From Eledone cirrhosa (Eukaryota; Mollusca; Cephalopoda; Octopoda; Eledonidae), in contig OZ024740.1 in assembly GCA_964016885.1 (NCBI GenBank), positions 303,890,405-303,954,404 of the forward strand: a DNA stretch of 64,000 nucleotides. Reading direction: 5' to 3'. The translations under genes and the position numbers were made by a program. The notes beneath the pieces are model-generated. The model ran no database searches, was not told the origin of the DNA, and saw only the letters and a list, made by a program, of their open reading frames with translations. Position 1 is the first letter of the stretch; each line of letters starts with the position of its first letter. Positions 60,240 through 64,000 of the stretch are shown one piece after another.

Positions 60240-60290
60240 ATTTACCGCGTTGTCAAAAACCACGTGACTTGGCAGGTTTTTCCCGCGATT
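60240..60290 (-). promoter_or_regulatory. MSH6: Probable MSH6 core promoter: E2F-type site and E-box
   Basis: TTTCCCGCG at 60279-60287 fits the E2F consensus, and CACGTG lies at 60261-60266, about 100 bp upstream of the ATG. The 60185-60290 stretch is locally GC-richer than its surroundings. E2F control of MSH6 is known in vertebrates; use here is inferred. Confidence 0.55.
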
Positions 60291-60299
60291 TTTTTTGTC

Positions 60300-60680
60300 A
60301 ACATTTCTATATGAATCATTTTTTCAATCTTTTTTCTTTATTTATTTCAATTATTGTCAGATCAGACCCTTCGCTGGTCTTTGGTGCTCCAGAGGGCGGG
60401 GAGGTTCAGAACACTCTAATTTACAATAATTTTAAGGTGGAGTTTCGGAATAAGCGTATTACCGTAAATTTTTCTAAATCTGAGGTTACACCATTGAAAA
60501 TTAGGGGATAGTGCCCTCCCTTGGCGATGGGCTGATGTCAAGTTATAAATATATAATTAATATAATTCGTGATTTTGTAGATGCTTTTTCTTAAAATAAA
60601 AATTTCTTTATTCAGATTTAAAAAAAAAACATGTCTTATCAATAACAATAGTTGTAAGTTATTAATGCAAACATCATTAT
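60300..60680. other. Upstream of MSH6, nothing assigned
   Basis: A plus frame (60360-60511, SDPSLVFGAPEGGEVQNTLI) is open but has no family I recognise. It may be repeat-derived or chance. Confidence 0.35.
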
Positions 60681-60684
60681 TTGT

Positions 60685-60762
60685 CGGGGTCGATAAAATA
60701 AAGTACCAGTAATGCACTGGATATTTGCTGGCCTTGTGCCTAAAGTAGAAACAATTATTTGT
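60685..60762 (+). mobile_element. SINE type D, 3' end only
   Basis: GGGGTCGATAAAATAAAGTACC to AAAGTAGAAACAATTATT. Confidence 0.65.
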
Positions 60763-60778
60763 GTAGAATTTCATTATC

Positions 60779-61400
60779 ATCATTATCGTTTAACGTCCGC
60801 TTTCCCTGCTAGCAAGGGTTGGACGGGTCACCATGGATCAAGTCATTACTGAAGTGGGACTACTGACCTCCCAGAAAGGCCGGGCGGAGGTGGGGTATGC
60901 ATCTCGCTAATGTACGGGGGGGGGGGTATGCATCTCGCTAACGTACGGTCATACGTTCTGTCGAATGCACAGGAGAGGTTATGTTTTTAATACAACTGAA
61001 GCATTCTCCCAACCCATTGTTTGGCAACTTTGCTATGGCTGGATGCCCTTCCTATCACCAACCACTTTACAGTGTGTAATAGGGAGGTTGTCATGTCGAT
61101 GACACGACTGAAGGGTCCTCTTGGTCCTGTGTTTGACAAGCTTTCTACCATTTGATGCTCTTCCTATCACCAGCTACTTTACAGTGTGTACTGGGTGCGT
61201 TTCTCGTGTAGAACATCAACACTAGAGAGGTTACTGACACAACTGAAGAGTCCTCTCAATCCTTTTAGACATGGTTTCTACAACAGGATGCCCTTCCTGT
61301 CGCCAACTACTCTTACTGAGTATACAGGGTGCATTTTCGTGACACCGTCACAAGAGAAATTGTTCGTCATAGTGCCAACTGAAGAGCCATCTCTGCTCTG
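60779..61400 (-). mobile_element. Family D repeat with ~115-bp tandem units
   Basis: Begins TTTAACGTCCGCTTTCCCTG. Then about three tandem units of 'GGATGCCCTTCCTATCACCA' + 'ACTTTACAGTGTGTA' + 'ACACAACTGAAGAGTCCTCT' at 61030-61390. Confidence 0.6.
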
Positions 61401-61910
61401 GGGAGGGGGCGTCAGCGGGTTGAGATAGGTATGAAGTTATAGGTGTATGTGGTGGTTTGGCAGCGCAAGTGAGGGGAGGGAGGATGATTAGTGTAATGGT
61501 AGTGGGGAGGTCGATAGACTGAGGAGGGTTATTGATGGATAGATAGGTAAGGGGTGGGAGTGTAGGGGGATACGGTTTGAGAGAGTAGCTACTAGGGTGC
61601 AATAGTGAGGATATCTAAAGGCTTTAGACAGTGGGAGTAGTTAATGAATGGTTTTGGAGAGGGTATGGGTGCAGTAGCAGTACACCTTCCCCTATCTTAT
61701 CGCTCTCCACTAACTTCCTCCCTCCCACCTTGCTTGTCTAATTCTTTTCAGCATGGAAAGACAGTGCCATCCCACCCCAACCCAGTCGGGCTCAACCCAT
61801 ACCAACACACAAAGACATTCAATTTATGCCAACAGGAAAAGTTGGGCATGTCCCACCTTATATCATGATCAGATGGGATTGAAAAGGGCATCCAGCCATG
61901 GAAGCCCAGC
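61400..61910. other. G-rich then C-rich repeat-like sequence
   Basis: Probably the 5' continuation of the family D element. No coding region recognised; the open frames are low in complexity. Confidence 0.35.
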
Positions 61911-62722
61911 GAAAAGGAAATTATGAACTAGATATGGTTACCTGTCAAGCCTAGTCTTAGAACATGACAGCTTACTTCACCCTGATCAGGATGGAAAATA
62001 GATGTTTAACAATGATAATGATGATAATGTGCTCCCCACCAATCCTCTGCCACATACCTAAATCACCTTTCCTGTCCGACCCATGCATGCATGGAAAACC
62101 AGATATGCTCTACAGTAAAGGTTCTCAACGGGGGGAGGGGCATTTCGTAGCCCCAGGGGGGCGTTATGCAGTAAGGGGGCGTTTGAAACTTTGAGGGCGC
62201 TAGAAGCCCCTTTAGTTTGGTAAGTTTTATAAGCCATATTTGTATGTCTCTTAGACAGTCAGTGATTTGAATGAAGAAAACAAAGAAAATAAATTACAGA
62301 AGCTTGTCAACGAATTCCCTAGGGAGATAAAGGAAAATCAAAAGAAATCAAAGTGAATGAAAGTAAGGACTACTTCAACAGAAATGACAAGAAGAAGCAA
62401 TGGTCGTGAACATACATACACACACATACATACACACACATATATACACATACATACACACACACATATATATATATATACACACAGGCCTGCGTTAGTG
62501 TTTGATGAAGTTGAGAACCTGGTCAGCTTTCAGCCAGAGGTGTGGTATTTAATCTCCTTAGGTAATAAAATCTGGCGACAAAAATTTTCTCCTTACCAAA
62601 AAAAGAAGACATAGATCATATCAACATCCTTACACACTTAAATATAAATGCATGTATATATACAAATGTATAAATGCATAGCTATATACATACGTAAATG
62701 TATGTATATATGTATGTATGTA
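61911..62722 (+). repeat. Second copy of the 50335-51137 block
   Basis: Contains the hAT left end (CAGTAAAGGTTCTCAACGG at 62114) and interior. The right hAT end is not within the window. It continues into TATG tetranucleotide repeats and a CAT triplet run (62743-62768). Confidence 0.9.
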
Positions 62723-62742
62723 TGTAGATTTATATATATATA

Positions 62743-63953
62743 TCATCATCATCATCATCATCATCATCGTTTAACGTCCATATTCCACGCTTGCATGGGT
62801 TTGGACGGGTGTTTTACCACTTGAGGCAAGAGTGGGTGTCTTGCTCGCATAGGACTGTCTGGCGGGTTTTCTACGGCTGGATGACCTTCCTAACACCAAC
62901 CACATTTACAGTGTGGAACTGGGAGGTTTTTACCGTGTTACCTACACGGCCACATTACAGCGTAGACTGTGTGTTTTTTGTCGTGACACCTACATAACCT
63001 CATTTATTTAGGACTGGGTGTTGTGGTACCAACATAACTTTACATTGAAAGGGGGGGTAGTGGGGGGGGGGGGTATTTTGTTAGAGGTGCCTAGTGACTG
63101 TAGTAGGTTTCACTTTGCACTTAGGTAAGGCGGGTCTTCTCTATTACTGTGTAGCGCCAAAGCTCTCGGTCCAGTGACATTGTCTTGGAGAGGTGTAAGT
63201 GTGTGAGGTCGGAATTTATCAAGTCGTCCCAGGTTTTACTCCGTGGCTACCGTCTATTTTTATTGCCCTGCATTTTTTTATACAGCTGTCGTCTTTCATG
63301 CGCGTCACGTGACCATACCAACGTAGCCTTCTCTCGAGTAAACAACATCGGATCCCTCTTATTTCTAATTTTTCCCTTAGCTCGCTTATGCTTTGCCGTT
63401 CACGTATATTACTATTACACATCCAGCGGAGCATGCAAGCTTCGTTCCTCTCCAGTCTGCGTATATCCTCTGCACATAATGCCCAGGTCTCACTGCCATG
63501 CAACATTGCTGTTCGTATGCAGGCATCATACAGCCTGCCTTTCATTTTTAGAGAGAACCCTTTAGCGGCTAATAGTAGTATAAGCTCTCTGAACTTTTTC
63601 CATCCAGTTCTGACTCTAGCTACTGTACTTTCAGAGCACCCTCCACCACTGCTGATTTTGTCACCCAGGTAACGGAAGGTGTCCACTATTTCTATAGAAC
63701 CATCTGTGCAATGGAATGAGCTAGTATTCTGTGGGCACTTGCTGCTACTTATTGCACCAGAGCACCGGCCACATATAAAATCTATGTTCTTAGTTAGTTT
63801 ACCTGTGATCCCACTACATCTTTTATGCACCCATACTTTGCATTTTGGACATAAAATGGAGTTTCTACCTACTCCTTTCCTACACACTGAGCATGGCCAT
63901 TTCCCGGATGGGACCGGCGCCCTATTTTCCTTCCTACAAACTAGAACTTTAGT

Positions 63954-63956
<3 letters not shown>
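62743..63956 (-). mobile_element. LINE family A 3' half with intact C-terminal frame and PHD-like finger
   Basis: Minus-strand frame open from about 63956 to 63219. [30 protein letters not shown] and FICGRC give a Cys4-His-Cys3 pattern like a PHD finger; then [37 protein letters not shown] and [15 protein letters not shown]. The 3' UTR runs to CAT triplets at 62743. A TA array (63955-63985) borders the 5' side. The best-preserved family A C-terminus here. Confidence 0.82.
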
Positions 63957-63988
<32 letters not shown>

Positions 63989-64000
63989 CTACATACATAT

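Noticed and set aside
60269..60511. Gene upstream of MSH6
   Set aside because: 80-residue open frame with no recognised family, crossing the probable MSH6 promoter; kept only as unassigned sequence.

Overview
The window is nuclear DNA from an animal, almost certainly a cephalopod and most likely an octopus. Reasons: spliced genes with GT-AG introns, two metazoan housekeeping genes, and introns packed with repeats I associate with octopus genomes (a LINE tail ending in ATG triplets with the motif CATGCTAGCATGG, tRNA-derived SINEs, long AT and CA microsatellites). No bacterial, viral or CRISPR-type content was seen. The species is an inference; no search was run.

Layout. (1) 1-1883: upstream and promoter side of FAU, no coding sequence recognised. 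(2) 1893-4317, plus strand: FAU, the ubiquitin-like protein FUBI fused to ribosomal protein eS30, four coding exons, 131 residues. (3) 4432-60163, minus strand: a complete MSH6, the mismatch-repair MutS homologue. I traced 36 coding exons by hand. All junctions have GT-AG sites, phases agree throughout, and the coding total is 4095 nt (1364 residues plus stop). FAU and MSH6 are tail to tail, with 114 bp between stop codons and their poly(A) signals about 35 bp apart. (4) 60164-60300: probable MSH6 promoter with an E2F-type site and an E-box. (5) 60300-64000: repeats only.

The MSH6 introns (up to about 7.6 kb) hold the rest. LINE family A is RTE-like: endonuclease, reverse transcriptase, a PHD-like cysteine finger, and a 3' tail of ATG triplets. 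LINE family B has a GAA-triplet tail. A third retroelement family has a conserved C-terminal motif around WLFQ...GN. There is a degenerate hAT transposon of about 4.5 kb with target duplications, nested hAT, piggyBac-like and TA-flanked MITEs, several SINE families and minisatellites, and a 2 x 369 bp nearly perfect palindrome.

FAU acts in ribosome biogenesis. MSH6 pairs with MSH2 to recognise mismatches. Nothing links the two functionally; their interest is shared 3' space. The most unusual items are the palindrome, the chimeric hAT left end duplicated 11.6 kb away, and two family-B LINE tails lying within about 6 bp of MSH6 splice donors.
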